Shown: positions 7,108-15,864, counted from the stretch's first letter. The stretch is 26,155 nucleotides of DNA from Promethearchaeota archaeon (GCA_030620005.1 JAUXAJ010000033.1:1-26155); one strand, 5' to 3'. The notes: generated by a model not told the origin, from the sequence alone. Translations and numbers: made by a program.

Positions 7108-7965
7108 ATGGTTGAAATAATCCATTTTAGTGATCTACACTTGGGTTGTGGCGATTTTCGAAAGGAATATCTTGAAAATGTAATTAATTACATTGATGAT
7201 GTGAACCCAGATATTGTTATATGCACAGGAGACATTGTGCATAAAGGAAGATTAAATCAGTATGAAGCAATAGTTCCTTATCTTAATAGAATAAAAGAAA
7301 AGCATGCTTTTCTCATCGTCCCTGGTAACCACGATGTTAAAAATTCGGGCATTATTCGCTTTGAGCGCGCAATAGGACCACGTAGAACGAAAAAGATCTT
7401 AGAAGAAAAAGACACGTTGGTTGTAGGATTATGTAGCGCAAAAGACGATGTATCTACAGGAGAGATTGGCGACGAACAGCTTGAATGGGTTGCATCTCAA
7501 TTTAATCAATATACCGATTCTGAAGGTAATAACACGCGTTACGAGAACAGGATTATTGCTTTGCATCACCATGTTATAGGGGTGCCTTATAATGGCAGAA
7601 AGGCAACAACCTTAACTGATGCAGGCGAAATCATTGAATTAACCCAATTAATGAATATAGATTTAGTGTTAATGGGACACAAGCACATTCCGCATGCCTA
7701 TATAATAGAGGGTCAAAATGACAGAGGAACGGCTTTTATATATTGTGGAACAAGTTCTTCAATTAAAGTGCGAGCTGACGAGGCTCCAAGCTTTAATCAC
7801 ATATTTCTTGAAAAAGGTAGTCTTACCGTAAATATTGTCAATTCTGACATGCTTGAAGAAACTGTTCTTCTCTCTCGAAAAGAAGGGCACACTAAATTCG
7901 TACGACCACGCCAAGCGAGGATTGAACATCTGTTAAAAGTAAAGCAATTTGACGAATTACATTAA
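7108..7965 (+). CDS. Calcineurin-like metallophosphoesterase
   Basis: A two-metal phosphoesterase with every family motif: FSDLHLG (Asp9, His11), TGDIVHKG (Asp42), PGNHD (Asn74, His75), ALHHHVIG (His153/154) and MGHKHIPHAY (His191, His193). At 286 residues it resembles the 3',5'-cyclic nucleotide phosphodiesterase (CpdA/Icc)-like subgroup more than Mre11, since there is no nuclease capping domain. The substrate could be a cyclic nucleotide, a nucleotide sugar or a phospholipid headgroup. The ATG at 7108 is chosen over the upstream TTG at 7096 because the first strand then begins directly (MVEIIHFSDLH). TTGAT just upstream is a weak ribosome site. Its stop is 3 bp from the end of the convergent membrane-protein gene. 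Confidence 0.9.
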   Translation: MVEIIHFSDLHLGCGDFRKEYLENVINYIDDVNPDIVICTGDIVHKGRLNQYEAIVPYLNRIKEKHAFLIVPGNHDVKNSGIIRFERAIGPRRTKKILEEKDTLVVGLCSAKDDVSTGEIGDEQLEWVASQFNQYTDSEGNNTRYENRIIALHHHVIGVPYNGRKATTLTDAGEIIELTQLMNIDLVLMGHKHIPHAYIIEGQNDRGTAFIYCGTSSSIKVRADEAPSFNHIFLEKGSLTVNIVNSDMLEETVLLSRKEGHTKFVRPRQARIEHLLKVKQFDELH

Positions 7966-7968
7966 AAA

Positions 7969-8940
7969 TTATCCCATTAAATTAGTAAACACGTTAAACA
8001 AGAAAATAATTAGAGCAAATCCCGCAATTCCGGTAATAAAATAAAGAGGATTGCCTTTTTCTTTCTCTGGAATAATTTCTCTTACGATACTATAAAGAAT
8101 TACTCCCAAAATGAACGAGAAAAGAATGAAAATCAGTTCCAATTCTAAATTAATTGGTAGAATAAATTCGAACACTAATCCTATAAAAACGCCCATATTA
8201 GCAGCTGAAGACAAAATAACTTTATTTACAAATTTGATATCAAATTCCGCATTTTCGTAAATTTCTAAATCAGTAAAAATTATGTGACGTTCAGAACGAT
8301 TAGTTATTATTGTTCTAAACAACGCGAAAACGAAAAAAAGAATACCGGATAAAATTTCGATTATTAACAGCCCTACTAATATAATTCCAATGAGAAAGTG
8401 ATACGCGAAATTAGTAATGCTCCTAAGTTCAATTAAATCCTTATTAATATGGTCTTGAATCTTTACTTTATAACGGTTTATTTCTGATTTTATTTCTTCT
8501 TCTTGCTCATTTAAACTAGATAAAGTTAGACTTAAATGTTTTAGCGTTATATCGTCTATTTTTTGTTTTTTTATCTCGCTATGTATGATTAAATCAATAT
8601 TTCTTTCTACAACCTCATAACTACTTTCCATCTTTAGCAATTTTCTCATTCTTTTTTGCGATTTTGCCTCAACCTTCTGAAGTACTAATTTTTCTGTTAC
8701 ATGTATAAATGAGAATCCAATTAAAACGAAAAGATATTCAAAAATTTCAAGGTGAAATGGATATTCTGGCAAGCCCTTAGAAATTTCTGGAAGAACCAAA
8801 AGGAAAAAGTAAGATACTGAAATTCCAGCAATTAGTGAGATATGAACTTTTAGATGTTTATGTTCGAAAAAATCTGCCACGAAAAACAATAATCCAAAAA
8901 GTAATGCTAAGATAATTACAATAATTAAAATATTTTCCAT
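7969..8940 (-). CDS. Divergent ZIP-like multi-pass membrane protein
   Basis: The layout matches ZIP metal transporters: three N-terminal membrane helices (about 3-22, 32-55, 67-86), a long charged cytosolic loop of about 90 residues with coiled-coil character, then four to five helices. The second helix reads LIAGISVSYFFLLVLPE, very like the ZIP AGvxLgxaflHLLPE signature, and the end has SIVREIIPEKEKG, also ZIP-like. The metal-binding motifs expected in the fourth and fifth helices (HNFxDG and HExPHE) are not kept: the corresponding stretch is TNFAYHFLIG. It may therefore not transport zinc. The gene follows alaS by 18 bp on the same strand and is probably co-transcribed. Confidence 0.65.
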   Translation of the reverse strand: MENILIIVIILALLFGLLFFVADFFEHKHLKVHISLIAGISVSYFFLLVLPEISKGLPEYPFHLEIFEYLFVLIGFSFIHVTEKLVLQKVEAKSQKRMRKLLKMESSYEVVERNIDLIIHSEIKKQKIDDITLKHLSLTLSSLNEQEEEIKSEINRYKVKIQDHINKDLIELRSITNFAYHFLIGIILVGLLIIEILSGILFFVFALFRTIITNRSERHIIFTDLEIYENAEFDIKFVNKVILSSAANMGVFIGLVFEFILPINLELELIFILFSFILGVILYSIVREIIPEKEKGNPLYFITGIAGFALIIFLFNVFTNLMG

Positions 8941-8958
8941 GGTTAATTTGTTTTAATT

Positions 8959-11919
8959 TCACTTTTCTTTAAAAAATTTTTTTTTAACATATTCTACTAT
9001 AGTATTTGTAGTTGCTGATTCTTTCCCAATAAAACCTTGACCGTAATCAGGTTTGCCACCTCCCTTCCCATTAAAAGCAACAGTTGTTTCCCTAACAAAT
9101 GTACCCATGTTAATATTAACCTTTTTTGCTGCTTCAGGACCTACCATCCCCGTAATTGTCGTACCTGCATCTGTTTCGTTGAAAAATAATGTTACTACAT
9201 CATCTGAATATTTTAAAGTGTTAGAACTTATGCTTTGAATATCTTTTTGGTCTAAATGATCAAATCTGGCTATTACTAATTTGGATTCTCTGAAACTCAT
9301 GGCATCATTTATCAGATTAGTAATATAATCTGGACTATAGTAATTTTTTATCTTAATGAATTTTTGTTTGTCATTATTCCATTCATCAAACCACTTTTGT
9401 ACTTTTACAACAATCTCGCCTTTTTTAATATTAAGGAACTGAGAGATTTCTGATAATATATCGCCTTCATGAACATCCGTGGAATTTAGTTCTAAATCGT
9501 CATGGTTTATATTTCCCGTTTTCAGGGATTTAATAACATTTTTCCATTTTTCAAACAATTCCATTACTCTACCTAAGAGTTGAGTTCTTTCAACGCTTAA
9601 GATCGATTTTAATTGGGCTAATATTTGTTTATGCTTTTCTCTTAACGCATCTGTCGCCTTTCCCGCAGTAAAAGTTAATCTTACAATTCCATCTTGAATT
9701 TTTTGCGATTTTGTAATGTGAATATAACCTGTTTCTGAAGTATTATTTAAATGAGTACCTCCACACGCTTCTGCGTCGATTCCTGCGACCTCTACGATTC
9801 GAAGTTTCTTGCCAGGAACAGCTCCTCCTTGATATATGGACATGCCATATTTTTTTTCTGCTACGGTTCGAGGCAAAAAATCAAGATTTAGGTCAATTGC
9901 TTGATTTACGATTTCATTGGCTCTCTTTTCAATTTCCATTAACATTTCTCTTGGTATCTGTTCGTAATGGGTGATATCCAAATGAGAATTTTTAAGTGTT
10001 TTTTTAGCACCTGCTTGATTAATGTGGTTCCCTAATACTTCGCGAGCAGCTGCGTTTACGATATGAGTAGCAGTATGATGTTGAGAAAGTTGCTCTCTCC
10101 AATTTTTATCAACTTCAATTTTAACGACATCTCCTTCCTTAAATTTTGGTTTATCGTCTAAAACATGTATGATGTGACCACTTTGCTTGAAAGCGTCGCT
10201 GAATTTTTGACCATTTATGGTGCCAATATCATGTAATTGCCCTCCAGAAGTCGGATAAACAACTGACTCATCAGTAATAACCATGTTATCAATTATTTTT
10301 TGCACCTTGGCTTCATTAAAGCTCTTTGTATAATCGTAATAATAAAGTGATTTAGTTTTTGGAATGCCAGTTAGGTCTAATTCAAGCTCCTTCTTAGTTG
10401 CGTGAACTTGCTCTACTTTTTCGTGTCTTTCAACGACTAATTTATAAAAGTCATCTGGAATCTTCACAAGCACGCCATATTTTCTAGCAGCGTCCTTAAC
10501 CATGTCAGGATTTATACCATTAGAGTCGTATAGTTCAATAAGAGTTTCCGTGGAAATATCTCCTTTTTTCAAAATTCTTTCTATTATTTTACCTGCTTTC
10601 TTCTTCGTCGTGTAATATTTTTCCTTTTCGACACTAAGAACTTCCCTTATTTCGTCAAGATGTTCTGAGAGTTCTGGAAAGATTTCTTTAAGTTCTTCGG
10701 CATGCCACACGCAAACATCTGGCATTTCAATAGCCCATTTAAATTTATCGATGAAGCTAATTGCGCGCCGAAATATGACTCTTAAGTTATATCCGCCTCC
10801 AACGTTAGATGGGAGCTTTCCGTCGTTAATCGCGAATAACAAGCTTCGTGCATGTTCTGCGATGGAATATATCCCCGTCATCGGTAAAATAGCTTCTTTT
10901 AATTTCTCAACGCCAATATTTAACTCATTAGCAACGCGCTGCCATGCTGCGTCCATGTCTTCAACTTCGTCAATATTCAAGTAGGCAGAGTATTGAGAAA
11001 ATCGGTTATATAAGTCTAAATCTAATTTAATATTTGTAATTTCTCTTAGCTTGGACAGAACAAAAGGAAATACTGCCTCGTACATGTTTGGCGTTCCCTG
11101 AGAAAACCACGCTACACGTTCTTGACCAAGTCCCATATCTAGTACCTTGAGTTTTAATTCTCTCGGTCCATCAGGAGTTTGTTCGAACATCGTATAAACC
11201 TGATTAAATAGTTCAACACCCCTACTAAAGAATTCAAGGCTGCATCCAAAAGATCCGCCGCCCGCCCAAGAATCCTCGTGAATCGTTATTTCATCTTTTG
11301 ATAAACCGACACCATCATGGATAAAATCGTGCATGTCCATGAAGAGTTCTCCTTGGTTCCATTCTTCTGGAGAGACGAACGAATGTTGTCCTATCATGAC
11401 AAAATCACAACAATGCGAAGAAGTCAAGCCTACATTCTCTATATCATTAAATCTTAAGCAAAACTGTGGTATCAACAACTTTTTTGCGGGGGGTTCTACT
11501 TCACCCGTTATTACATAAGGTTGAAAGGCTGAAATGGACGCGATTGTAAACTCAGAAGTAGGATTCCATCTTGCAACACAAGGATACCTCTTAATCGGTT
11601 TGTATCCCCGAGGTTCTAATATCTCTACTATTTTCTTCCAAACTTCGATGTATGATAATTTAACCTTAGAAGGATTGTTTTTTACAACTTGAAAACCTCC
11701 AGAACACATGGGGTCTCCGCATACTTCTCTATCTTCATGAACTGTCCAAAAGTAAGTGCCACATTTACAATATTTTCTAATGTATCCTAGATCCTTGAGT
11801 TCTTTTGTAGGAAAATAATCATCAGGTTTTTTTGAAGCTATTTTTTTAAATTCTTTTTTCAGCTGTTTATCTGTCTTACAATTTTTGAGTTGATTTACAA
11901 GTTGGTCAGAGAGCATCAT
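8959..11919 (-). CDS. alaS: Alanyl-tRNA synthetase, archaeal type
   Basis: The enzyme charges tRNA-Ala and edits mischarged serine or glycine. In order: an archaeal-specific N-terminal zinc site (Cys51, Cys53, Cys68, Cys72); the class II catalytic core with motif 2 around RFNDIENVGLTSSH (156-169) and motif 3 around DMGLGQERVAWF (261-272); the GGGYNLR helical/tRNA-recognition part; the editing domain with HTATH (His615, His619) and CGGTH (Cys719, His723); and the C-Ala (DHHA1-like) end with KGGGKPDYGQG. At 986 residues it is slightly longer than most archaeal homologs (about 900). Two consecutive ATG codons start the frame and no ribosome site is seen, which suggests a leaderless mRNA. It looks intact and functional. 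Confidence 0.97.
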   Translation of the reverse strand: MMLSDQLVNQLKNCKTDKQLKKEFKKIASKKPDDYFPTKELKDLGYIRKYCKCGTYFWTVHEDREVCGDPMCSGGFQVVKNNPSKVKLSYIEVWKKIVEILEPRGYKPIKRYPCVARWNPTSEFTIASISAFQPYVITGEVEPPAKKLLIPQFCLRFNDIENVGLTSSHCCDFVMIGQHSFVSPEEWNQGELFMDMHDFIHDGVGLSKDEITIHEDSWAGGGSFGCSLEFFSRGVELFNQVYTMFEQTPDGPRELKLKVLDMGLGQERVAWFSQGTPNMYEAVFPFVLSKLREITNIKLDLDLYNRFSQYSAYLNIDEVEDMDAAWQRVANELNIGVEKLKEAILPMTGIYSIAEHARSLLFAINDGKLPSNVGGGYNLRVIFRRAISFIDKFKWAIEMPDVCVWHAEELKEIFPELSEHLDEIREVLSVEKEKYYTTKKKAGKIIERILKKGDISTETLIELYDSNGINPDMVKDAARKYGVLVKIPDDFYKLVVERHEKVEQVHATKKELELDLTGIPKTKSLYYYDYTKSFNEAKVQKIIDNMVITDESVVYPTSGGQLHDIGTINGQKFSDAFKQSGHIIHVLDDKPKFKEGDVVKIEVDKNWREQLSQHHTATHIVNAAAREVLGNHINQAGAKKTLKNSHLDITHYEQIPREMLMEIEKRANEIVNQAIDLNLDFLPRTVAEKKYGMSIYQGGAVPGKKLRIVEVAGIDAEACGGTHLNNTSETGYIHITKSQKIQDGIVRLTFTAGKATDALREKHKQILAQLKSILSVERTQLLGRVMELFEKWKNVIKSLKTGNINHDDLELNSTDVHEGDILSEISQFLNIKKGEIVVKVQKWFDEWNNDKQKFIKIKNYYSPDYITNLINDAMSFRESKLVIARFDHLDQKDIQSISSNTLKYSDDVVTLFFNETDAGTTITGMVGPEAAKKVNINMGTFVRETTVAFNGKGGGKPDYGQGFIGKESATTNTIVEYVKKKFFKEK

Positions 11920-12040
11920 GTTTCGATTTTTACGATTTGTAGTTAATGGAAGATATAATGAATCTTTTCCTAAATTTTTTTTGATTTTTAAAATATAATT
12001 TTAAGAATTATAGTAGAGAGAAATATAATTTGTTTAAAAT

Positions 12041-12499
12041 TTAGAGTTTTAGTATTTGTAGCTGTAAGTACCCATTTTTGATGAAATCGTAATCAAGTAA
12101 TTCGATTTTTTCAGGAATTATCTTCAATACTAGTTTTCGACGCCCTCTTACTATTTTTTGGGCTTCCTTAAATCCCTCGTCTCCTTCCTTTAAAAATATT
12201 AGTTTCTCTCTTCCTGACGCGGTAATTTGCATTCCTTGTACCTTTCCAGCGCCCATTGGAGTATAAATTCCGATGCTAATGTTTGGATTTGCTTCGATGT
12301 TCGTCACCTTCCGTCCGGGTGCGGGACCAACATAAATGTTGAAATCGTCGCTTTTTTTGTCCACATAAAAATCCATTGGTGTTGCCCGGGGCATATCATT
12401 TGAGCAAGTACATAACACTAACACCTTTCTTTGCTTCAGAAATGTTCGAATTTCTTTTTTTAGTTCTTCTTCAGGCATTTTTAGCAATTTTTTACTCAT
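12041..12499 (-). CDS. Pyridoxamine-phosphate-oxidase-like flavin/F420 split-barrel protein
   Basis: A 152-residue split-barrel protein of the PNPOx-like family, whose members bind FMN or F420 and reduce or oxidise small molecules. Recognisable parts are the first strand VLVLCTCSNDMPRATPMDFYVD, the cofactor phosphate-binding stretch APGRKVTNIEANPNISI and the strand GMQITASGREKLI, followed by a helix (EGFKEAQKIVRG). The end strand KIELLDYD is usual for the family. Given cofG elsewhere in the window the cell probably makes F420, so an F420-dependent activity is possible but unproven. A strong ribosome site, GAGGTTGAT, precedes the ATG. It lies upstream of alaS on the same strand with 121 bp between them. 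Confidence 0.8.
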   Translation of the reverse strand: MSKKLLKMPEEELKKEIRTFLKQRKVLVLCTCSNDMPRATPMDFYVDKKSDDFNIYVGPAPGRKVTNIEANPNISIGIYTPMGAGKVQGMQITASGREKLIFLKEGDEGFKEAQKIVRGRRKLVLKIIPEKIELLDYDFIKNGYLQLQILKL

Positions 12500-12502
12500 A
12501 AA

Positions 12503-12511
12503 ATCAACCTC
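12503..12511 (-). promoter_or_regulatory. Ribosome binding site of the split-barrel gene
   Basis: Read on the - strand this is GAGGTTGAT, three bases before the ATG at 12499 (seven from the GAGGT core). It confirms the start codon and shows that this gene, unlike most here, has a leader. Confidence 0.6.
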
Positions 12512-12639
12512 ATATTTTTTATTAATATTACAAATGGAAAATGATTGATTTCAAATAAAGCTTGATTGATATTAAAAATTTGAAATTGCCATAATGCGCT
12601 AAAATGAATAATTTAGAAATAGATAACGAAATTGAGGAT

Positions 12640-13785
12640 TTAAGAAAACGGAATTTCGTCCTTTTCGTTCACCGCGTGTAAGACATAAGGAGATATGGGG
12701 CCCCTTCCTAACACCATTATTTTGATCACGGATCCTAAATCCGGATCGAGCTTGGTTCCAAATTTTAATTGAGCTTCTGGGGGAATATCTTTAGTAATAG
12801 TCGATATTACCTTATTTACTTTGTCCAGCGATAAATTATGGTTACCAGTAACTGAAACCACGCAATTTTCAATTTTATTTGTATCTGGCTTTATAAGAGG
12901 GTTATGAAGTGCTAACTTGGCTTTTTTAATTAAATCCCCCTCCTTTCCTAACGATTCTGTTATCCCTATAAAACCAGAAGGATATTTTTGAGATTTGGAC
13001 TTAGCGAAAACTTTCTTTATGTCGGCATAATCGATATTAATTAACCCGCAATTATTTATTAGACTCACTATTTCTCTTATACTTTTAACTAAAACTTCGT
13101 CCATTATTTTAAAACAGGTTAATAACGGAGCATTTGGAAGAAATTGCAAGAGGTTATCGTTTGGAATTGGAATGAGCGTATCAGAATACTTCGCAAGATT
13201 TCTTAAACCAATTCTTGCTCTCATTCTTCTTTCTGCGCCCTCGGATTTAAACGGAATTGAACAAAAACTAACGACAATTGCGTTGTTTTTTTTTGCTTCC
13301 CTAGCAACAATGGGAGCTGCGCCCGTCCCGGTACCTCCTCCAAGACCACACGTTAAGAAGACAAGGTCAGTATTTAATAACTGACTGAGTCGCTTTGAAT
13401 CTTCCTCCGCTGCTTCAGCACCAATTGTAGGATTGTTTCCAGACCCCAATCCGCTACATCTCTCTTTACCAATTAAAATCTTTTGATTCGCATTTGAATA
13501 ATACAAATCGTGAGCATCTGTATTGACATTTAACGTTTTAGCGCCTTTTAATTTTCCCATTTCAGTTAATCTACTTACTGTATTATTCCCAGCGCCTCCA
13601 ATACCAACGATGATGCTCCGAACTTTTATAACTTTTAATAAATCTGCTAAATAATCGTCATTATCATAAGGATTATCTGAATTACCCCCTTGATTCTGTT
13701 GAGATAATTGTTTGAATCTTGATCTTATTGGAGATGGAGATTCGGCAAAATCAAGCAAATTCATTATTTCTCTCTTCTCTGTCAT
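12640..13785 (-). CDS. ftsZ: Cell-division GTPase FtsZ (tubulin superfamily)
   Basis: A filament-forming GTPase of the division ring. Visible elements are the first nucleotide loop [14 protein letters not shown] (60-73), NVNTDAHDL (86-94), the tubulin signature [10 protein letters not shown] (149-158), PNDNLL (208-213), the DEVL helix (229-232) and the catalytic T7 loop NIDYAD (250-255) with both aspartates. The C-terminal domain follows ([15 protein letters not shown] and on). An extra ~55-residue N-terminal segment, rich in Gln, Asn and Asp, precedes the core, while the protein stops almost directly after the C-terminal domain at DEIPFS with no long linker. Core length is normal. Operator-like repeats and a TATA-like region lie upstream. 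Whether this is the FtsZ1 or FtsZ2 paralog cannot be decided by eye. An in-frame Met8 is an alternative start. Confidence 0.93.
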   Translation of the reverse strand: MTEKREIMNLLDFAESPSPIRSRFKQLSQQNQGGNSDNPYDNDDYLADLLKVIKVRSIIVGIGGAGNNTVSRLTEMGKLKGAKTLNVNTDAHDLYYSNANQKILIGKERCSGLGSGNNPTIGAEAAEEDSKRLSQLLNTDLVFLTCGLGGGTGTGAAPIVAREAKKNNAIVVSFCSIPFKSEGAERRMRARIGLRNLAKYSDTLIPIPNDNLLQFLPNAPLLTCFKIMDEVLVKSIREIVSLINNCGLINIDYADIKKVFAKSKSQKYPSGFIGITESLGKEGDLIKKAKLALHNPLIKPDTNKIENCVVSVTGNHNLSLDKVNKVISTITKDIPPEAQLKFGTKLDPDLGSVIKIMVLGRGPISPYVLHAVNEKDEIPFS

Positions 13786-13801
13786 GATTTTTACACTAAA
13801 A

Positions 13802-13818
13802 CATATTATTATTATATT
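13802..13818 (-). promoter_or_regulatory. TATA-like region of ftsZ
   Basis: On the - strand the segment reads as an alternating AT stretch (TAATATAATAATAATATG region) about 17-33 bp before the ATG at 13785. This is a fitting distance for a leaderless or short-leader archaeal mRNA. The first operator-like repeat (13828-13851) lies directly upstream of it. Confidence 0.4.
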
Positions 13819-13827
13819 ACAAGAAAT

Positions 13828-13851
13828 ACATGTGAGTAATACACATGCAAA
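13828..13851 (+). repeat. Operator-like repeat 1 in the ftsZ upstream spacer
   Basis: The repeat contains ACATGTGAGTAATACACATG and is itself an inverted repeat: CATGTG at 13829-13834 and CACATG at 13842-13847 around seven bases. The same 24-bp word recurs at 13911-13934 with three differences, and half of it recurs inverted at 14018-14031. Its position is just upstream of the probable ftsZ TATA region, where archaeal activators often bind. Confidence 0.55.
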
Positions 13852-13910
13852 TAATCATTTTTTGGATAATATATGATAGTGTTATTGACGTGATATCCAT
13901 TTTTTTTATT

Positions 13911-13934
13911 ACATGTAAGTAATACACTTACAAA
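13911..13934 (+). repeat. Operator-like repeat 2 in the ftsZ upstream spacer
   Basis: A direct copy of the repeat at 13828 (21 of 24 positions identical), starting 83 bp after it. It also forms an inverted repeat, TGTAAG 13914-13919 with CTTACA 13927-13932, but in a register shifted relative to copy 1. The shared core AGTAATACAC is exact. No protein gene spans it. Confidence 0.55.
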
Positions 13935-13999
13935 CAAATTCTTCTTTTTCCTCTATATCTGAAATGAATCGCTTCACATCATTTTAAAGATTAAAATTG

Positions 14000-14008
14000 T
14001 ATAAAATA
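14000..14008 (+). promoter_or_regulatory. TATA box of the small gene divergent from ftsZ
   Basis: TATAAAATA lies 43-51 bp before the ATG at 14051, placing transcription start near 14025-14032. That is inside the third repeat, so a protein bound there could block initiation. Confidence 0.4.
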
Positions 14009-14017
14009 AAATACAAA

Positions 14018-14031
14018 TTACATGTGTATTA
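14018..14031 (-). repeat. Operator-like half-repeat 3, inverted
   Basis: On the - strand it reads TAATACACATGTAA, matching 13 of 14 positions of the right half of copy 1 (13837-13850). It lies between the TATA box at 14000 and the start codon at 14051, a repressor-like position. Confidence 0.5.
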
Positions 14032-14050
14032 AATTTTTCACTAAACTCGT

Positions 14051-14371
14051 ATGAAATCTACGACAAATTTTAAGACAAATATTTTTAAATACAAAGGTTT
14101 TCTTTATCCTTATAGGGTTGCATGGATTATGGAAAGCGAATACAACAAGGATAGTAGCATAGGACCCGTTAAAGGATCAAAGCATGAAGGAGACATAATT
14201 AAAATTCGTGCAATTATATCTTGCCCTAGAGGTGACTATCGTAAGATATTTAAAAATCAATATCGTCGAAAAGATTTGGAAATGATGGTAATTTCGTTAA
14301 AAATATTCGATTGGATGACATGTTCTAAGTGTGGTGATCTTTTAGATTTAAATTTGGAATTTCAAATATAA
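14051..14371 (+). CDS. Small unknown protein with a CxxC knuckle
   Basis: A 106-residue basic protein I do not recognise. It has CPRGDY (about 58-63) and CSKCGDLLDL near the C-terminus. Three cysteines and a possible fourth ligand could make a zinc site, though the count is one short of a classic ribbon. The N-terminal half has aromatic strands (GFLYPYRVAWIM). Support for being real comes from a TATA box at 14000-14008, its divergent position relative to ftsZ, and the shared repeats. Codon composition does not contradict this. A link to ftsZ regulation is guesswork from position only. Confidence 0.55.
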   Translation: MKSTTNFKTNIFKYKGFLYPYRVAWIMESEYNKDSSIGPVKGSKHEGDIIKIRAIISCPRGDYRKIFKNQYRRKDLEMMVISLKIFDWMTCSKCGDLLDLNLEFQI

Positions 14372-14442
14372 ACCCGACACACTTTTCTAACGTTTTCTAA
14401 TTTTGGTTAAATTTCTTAAATTTTTAAATCAACGCGCTTTAT

Positions 14443-15753
14443 CTATAAATTAAGTTGTATTTCGCCATATGCCCCCCCTCCACCAGGAGTATATTCAATT
14501 TCTTCATTCCTTAAAGCTTTTATGACGGTGGCTATTTTAATATCAATTTTTTCTATTTGATTTGTATTTGTGTCAAATAATATCTTGAATTCTGTCCCAA
14601 GATCTTTAATGATCTTGTTATAAGCATTTAAAACCGTTTTACTATTAGTACTTTTAATATTTTTAACGGAACGGATGATGTCTATTAACGGTATTGCATT
14701 AATATATGGAGGTCTGTGATCTGGATGTTTTGGCTTCTCAAATTGTGAAATTACGTCAATTCGTTCGCTCACGCCTAGTTTTATTTTATAATTTTTCTTA
14801 AATTCTTCTTTACAAGCAGGACAGACCACTTTTCCTTTTGAGACTTGATTTATATAATTTTTTTGAGATGAGATTGGATCAGAAGTGTGAAAAATGATAA
14901 AGTCATCCGTTACCGAACCCCTATTTAAAGGAATATCAATATTTCCGTTTGATTTCAAAAATTTAACCCTTCTTCTACATTTATGGCAGAACATTTTGTA
15001 ATATTTCCCGAGTTTTGGATGTAACCCTGCGTTTAATGTGATTTTTCTTCCATTTTTTCTTCTTAGCGCCATCAAAATCTCGTTGAAAGAAGGTTCGTCA
15101 ATATCAAATCGATTAAATTCGCGACCCAAGGAACGAGGACCTTGTGAATGTGCGTCGCTATTGCTTAGGAAAGTAACTTCTTTCAGGCAGTCCAATCGAT
15201 CCGCAAGAGCAGTGTTCGCCGATAAACCTAGTTCTAAAAAATATACATTTTTTACAGCGCTTTTATAACATTCTTCGAGAGTTTTGTATTTGTTTTGACG
15301 AAATATGGCTCTAAACGGAGTGAACGCGTGGGCAGGTCCTATTATAGCCCCTGAATCTGAGATTAATTCAACTAGCTCTGCCGGTGATAGATTTACTCTT
15401 GGACGACCACCCCATTCATTATGAATATTTTTGGAGTACGACTCCATCTTTTTTTGGATTTCTCTGACAGATTTAAAGTCTGGGAATAGAATAAGGTGGT
15501 GTATACTTCCCGCATCTTCTATTTCTGTTTGTAGAATGAAATTTAGCTCTTTATAATGAAATATGTTTTCTTCTTTTTTTAATAAATTTGCCTCCATGTA
15601 TTTTAACCAGTCAGGTTGCAAGATATCTCCAGTCCCAAGAATGTTTAAACCCTTCTTTCTCGAAGTTTCTAACATCGTGTCTAAATTCAAAGTTTTTGAC
15701 ACGGCAATTGAATGGGGAGAATGTATGTGTAAATCTGCATTATAAAATTCCAT
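14443..15753 (-). CDS. endoQ: Endonuclease Q (PHP-domain DNA repair nuclease)
   Basis: EndoQ nicks DNA 5' to deaminated bases (uracil, hypoxanthine) and abasic sites. The PHP-type active site is visible: ADLHIHS (Asp7, His9, His11), GTGD (Asp43), TEIE (Glu77/79), HH (85-86), GPAHAF (His142) and SNSDAHS (Asp200, His202). RSLGREFNRFD follows. A zinc-binding domain has CHKC (256-259) and CPAC (311-314), then HPDHRPPYINAIPL (343-356), which is strongly conserved in this family. Residues after about 370 form a short helical end finishing with a Gly-rich PGGGGAYGE. The 436-residue length suits the family. EndoQ is known mainly from Thermococcales and scattered other archaea and bacteria. The gene has its own TATA-like box about 25 bp upstream (near 15780) and appears to be monocistronic. 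Confidence 0.9.
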   Translation of the reverse strand: MEFYNADLHIHSPHSIAVSKTLNLDTMLETSRKKGLNILGTGDILQPDWLKYMEANLLKKEENIFHYKELNFILQTEIEDAGSIHHLILFPDFKSVREIQKKMESYSKNIHNEWGGRPRVNLSPAELVELISDSGAIIGPAHAFTPFRAIFRQNKYKTLEECYKSAVKNVYFLELGLSANTALADRLDCLKEVTFLSNSDAHSQGPRSLGREFNRFDIDEPSFNEILMALRRKNGRKITLNAGLHPKLGKYYKMFCHKCRRRVKFLKSNGNIDIPLNRGSVTDDFIIFHTSDPISSQKNYINQVSKGKVVCPACKEEFKKNYKIKLGVSERIDVISQFEKPKHPDHRPPYINAIPLIDIIRSVKNIKSTNSKTVLNAYNKIIKDLGTEFKILFDTNTNQIEKIDIKIATVIKALRNEEIEYTPGGGGAYGEIQLNL

Positions 15754-15864
15754 TGCATGTAAAAAAAGGCTTAACTAATTTTAAAGTTTCATTAATATCT
15801 TATTAACGATTTAAGAGATTTTTTTCCCAAGTTCCATTCACGCTTATCGTAACAGTTTTCTGAG

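Noticed and set aside
13801..14040. CRISPR array at the ftsZ spacer repeats
   Set aside because: There are only two direct copies 83 bp apart plus one inverted half, with unequal spacing. No cas genes are nearby, so a regulatory explanation fits better.
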